7,246 nt of DNA from Rhodobacter sp. (GTDB lineage Bacteria > Pseudomonadota > Alphaproteobacteria > Rhodobacterales > Rhodobacteraceae): assembly GCA_003536295.1 (NCBI GenBank), contig DPZQ01000081.1, positions 1-7,246 on the forward strand, read 5' to 3'. The position numbers were made by a program, and so were the translations under genes. The notes beneath the pieces are model-generated. The model did no database searches, was not told where the DNA came from, and saw only the letters and a list, made by a program, of their open reading frames with translations. Below are positions 5,689 to 7,246 of the stretch, piece by piece. Within the stretch, counting starts at the first letter, position 1, and every line of letters starts with the position of its first letter.

Positions 5689-6678
5689 TTAAATGATTAC
5701 GCTTGTCATGATACCTTTGGGAAAGATTTCTTCGGGCGTAAATTGACGGTGAGCGATGCCTTGTTGGAAAGTGTAGAGAGACATTTGCTCCCAAGTGGGC
5801 CGGTTTTCTTCGATTCCGTAAGGAAATGGATCGCCTTCGAATTTGTCACGCATGCGCCGCGCATAGGACGCCAACCAAGGCAAAGGATACCGCGACACCG
5901 CAGGGTCAAAAAGACGCTCTAGGCTGCGCCGTTTGGACTCCTGAAACGCATTCATCAAATTGCGCGCCACCCAAGGGTTTTCATCAAGAATAGATCTTCG
6001 CATGGCGATAATATGCATAATCGGATAAACTTTTGTTCGATCGTAATACTCTTCTTCCATCTCGAGAAAATTGGGAAAAAGTCGGATGATGTCGGGGTGC
6101 CCTTCTAAAAAGCAAGTGGGCGGACGGGCAATGATGGCGCAGTCAATCTCACCCGAAGAAAGCAATTCAGATAAGGACTTGTCTTTGATCCGGGTTAACT
6201 GAACGCCTTCGGGTAAGTTTAATTCAACCTTTTCTTCACGCCCCGCCGCATTCGCGCCAGCTTGAATCCAATGCACATCTTGCAACGAAACGCCCATTTC
6301 ATTGTGCATCCAACCACGCATATAGACGGCCGCCGAATGGGCCCATTCTGGCGAACCGACTTTTTTGCCCTTTAGATCTTGGATCGTCTTAATGCCACTT
6401 TTCTTATTCACATAAAAGGAACTGAACCGAAACAAGCGTGAGCAAATAACAGGCAGGCCAATGATATCTGAATTTTCACGCGTCACTTGCGCTGAAAATT
6501 TGGCGAAGGAAATTTCTGAAACATCAAATTCGCGATTAGCCGTAAATCTTGCGAAACACTCATGATGGCCCAAATTAAGCCAGTTATGGTCAATACCTTC
6601 GGCGCGGACATCCCCTACGCGAAAATCCCTAAAATGGTCGTAATCTGTCGTCGCGATTGAAAGTTTCAATTTTGTCAT
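5689..6678 (-). CDS. 4,5-dihydroxyphthalate decarboxylase-like protein (Pht5 family, periplasmic-binding-protein fold)
   Basis: This 329-aa protein resembles Pht5, which removes a carboxyl group from 4,5-dihydroxyphthalate to give protocatechuate in phthalate breakdown. Characteristic segments: FDVSEISFAKF (51-61), GLPVICSRLFRFSSFYVN (74-91), DLKGKKVGSPEWAHSAAVYM (101-120) with RGWMHNEMGV, VHWIQAG (135-141), ARPPTCF (184-190), YYDRTKVYPIMHII (211-224), NPWVARNLMNAF (234-245) and the end signature DPFPYGIEENRPTWEQ (283-298) with QQGIAHRQFTPEEIF. It has a periplasmic-binding-protein (NMT1/SBP-like) fold but no signal peptide, which fits a cytoplasmic enzyme rather than a transport receptor. It is the first gene of the minus-strand operon, about 65 nt after a predicted transcription start. 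Family members often have unproven substrates, so a related ring carboxylate is possible. Confidence 0.82.
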   Translation of the reverse strand: MTKLKLSIATTDYDHFRDFRVGDVRAEGIDHNWLNLGHHECFARFTANREFDVSEISFAKFSAQVTRENSDIIGLPVICSRLFRFSSFYVNKKSGIKTIQDLKGKKVGSPEWAHSAAVYMRGWMHNEMGVSLQDVHWIQAGANAAGREEKVELNLPEGVQLTRIKDKSLSELLSSGEIDCAIIARPPTCFLEGHPDIIRLFPNFLEMEEEYYDRTKVYPIMHIIAMRRSILDENPWVARNLMNAFQESKRRSLERLFDPAVSRYPLPWLASYARRMRDKFEGDPFPYGIEENRPTWEQMSLYTFQQGIAHRQFTPEEIFPKGIMTSVII

Positions 6679-6749
6679 GGGTCCATCAACGTCTACAGGT
6701 GGGGTTTAAACTCGGAGCATCCGCTTAACGATCATTTAACTTAGACCAG

Positions 6750-6779
6750 ATTTTACATTTTTTCTAGGCGGCAGGTCAA
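6750..6779 (-). promoter_or_regulatory. Predicted sigma70-type promoter of the minus-strand catabolic operon
   Basis: Read on the minus strand, TTGACC (6779-6774) and TAAAAT (6755-6750) are separated by 18 bp; each matches 5 of 6 consensus bases. Transcription would begin near 6743, giving a leader of about 65 nt before the decarboxylase-like gene. It is the best promoter match I found in this intergenic region, and three short dyads lie just upstream of it. Confidence 0.55.
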
Positions 6780-6799
6780 TCCACTGGGAGCGCTTGCGC

Positions 6800-6851
6800 C
6801 CAAATTTGGACCGCTATTCTTTTATGCGGAATATTTGTGCAATTGGATTGC
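6800..6851. promoter_or_regulatory. Cluster of three short dyads, candidate operator region
   Basis: Three perfect short dyads lie within 52 bp: CCAAATTTGG (6800-6809); TATTC-N9-GAATA (6815-6833), which includes a T-N11-A core as in LysR-type boxes; and GCAAT-TGG-ATTGC (6839-6851). They sit 20-70 bp upstream of the minus-strand -35 box and before the divergent + strand gene, a usual place for an activator. No regulator gene is in the window, so the binding protein is unknown. Confidence 0.35.
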
Positions 6852-6883
6852 CCCAGTAATGGCAGGGCCGTAACTAGGTCGAA

Positions 6884-6889
6884 TATACT
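6884..6889 (+). promoter_or_regulatory. Possible -10 element for the EamA-type gene
   Basis: TATACT matches 5 of 6 bases of the -10 consensus and lies 19 nt before the ATG at 6909. No convincing -35 box is seen at 16-18 bp, so either an activator helps or the match is chance. The 230-bp stretch 6679-6908 otherwise holds only the minus-strand promoter and the dyads. Confidence 0.25.
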
Positions 6890-6908
6890 CTTTTGACGGA
6901 ACCTTAAC

Positions 6909-7246
6909 ATGTATACCCCATTTCTTGGCCCCGCTTTGGCGCTTTTATCCGCCCTTTCATTTGCCTTCGGTAATAATTTTATTATGCGAGCCTCGCGCTC
7001 GGGCGGCGACAAGGGGGTGATGTTTTCGGTACTGCTGACGATGGCCCTTTCATTTGTCCTTTGGCAAATGTCTTGGAGCGAAACGGTAGGCGATGTTGAC
7101 GGCAAGAGCTATATATACGGCATCCTTTGGTTTTCGGTGGCGGGCATCTTTGCGATGTTTTTTGGCCGCAGCCTGATCTACCAATCGATCCAGCTTCTAG
7201 GTGTTGCGCGATCTTCGGCGGTGAAACGCCTGAACCCGTTTTTTAC
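6909..7246 (+). CDS. EamA/DMT-superfamily membrane transporter, N-terminal fragment
   Basis: An ATG at 6909 opens a frame that stays open to the window end (about 112 residues), so the gene continues beyond it. The product starts MYTPFLGPALALLSALSFA followed by FGNNFIMRAS, a first membrane helix with the early Asn typical of EamA transporters. Hydrophobic segments follow at about residues 37-51 (MFSVLLTMALSFVLW) and 74-88 (YGILWFSVAGIFAMFF). Then comes GRSLIYQSIQLLGVARSSAV and KRLNPFF (104-110), which matches the hallmark loop before helix 4 in this family. Members export or import small metabolites; the substrate cannot be told. It is divergent from the minus-strand operon and may or may not be functionally linked to it. 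The Shine-Dalgarno is weak (GGA about 9 nt upstream). Confidence 0.8.
   Translation, partial: MYTPFLGPALALLSALSFAFGNNFIMRASRSGGDKGVMFSVLLTMALSFVLWQMSWSETVGDVDGKSYIYGILWFSVAGIFAMFFGRSLIYQSIQLLGVARSSAVKRLNPFF

Noticed and set aside
6776..7105. Minus-strand open frame of 109 codons
   Set aside because: It is antisense to the EamA-type gene, runs through the dyad region and has no recognisable motif; the + strand frame gives a clear membrane protein.
1..7246. Mobile element, CRISPR array, tRNA or phage/defence genes
   Set aside because: I saw no transposase, integrase, regular repeat-spacer array, cloverleaf sequence or defence domain; all clear genes are metabolic or transport genes.

Overview
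The window looks like an accessory catabolic locus from an alphaproteobacterium, most likely a marine Rhodobacterales/Roseobacter-type organism. This is inferred from the gene content (a tripartite TRAP transporter, a tetrahydrofolate-dependent demethylase-like protein, a dihydroxyphthalate decarboxylase-like protein and NovR/PhtC-like class II aldolases), the intermediate base composition and the tight operon packing. No rRNA, tRNA, insertion sequence or CRISPR array is visible.

Layout. (1) Positions 1-273 (+) hold the C-terminal end of a GcvT-fold aminomethyltransferase/LigM-like protein. (2) A leader of about 140 bp carries two perfect inverted repeats (324-341 and 361-386). (3) A three-gene TRAP operon follows on the + strand: solute-binding protein dctP (416-1393), small membrane subunit dctQ (1390-1896, ATGA overlap) and large permease dctM (1901-3205). 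(4) A convergent gap (3206-3392) has no clear terminator but contains a possible small or decayed minus-strand ORF. (5) A four-gene minus-strand operon, transcribed from about 6750 towards 3393, runs: dihydroxyphthalate-decarboxylase-like protein (5689-6678), class II aldolase/decarboxylase-like B (4933-5676), class II aldolase-like A (4250-4927) and a divergent shikimate-dehydrogenase-family protein (3393-4235). (6) A divergent intergenic region (6679-6908) holds a good minus-strand promoter and three short dyads. (7) The start of an EamA/DMT-type membrane transporter (6909 to window end, +) is cut off by the window edge.

How it may work together (inference). The TRAP system would import an organic, possibly aromatic or cyclic, acid anion. 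The minus-strand operon would process it with two unrelated enzyme folds that can decarboxylate dihydroxyphthalate-type substrates, a second metal-dependent aldolase-fold enzyme and an NADP-linked dehydrogenase. The upstream LigM-like gene suggests that methoxylated aromatics may also be handled. The substrate cannot be read from the sequence. The AroE-family protein has changes in active-site motifs that are normally near invariant, so a catabolic or novel role is more likely than ordinary shikimate biosynthesis.
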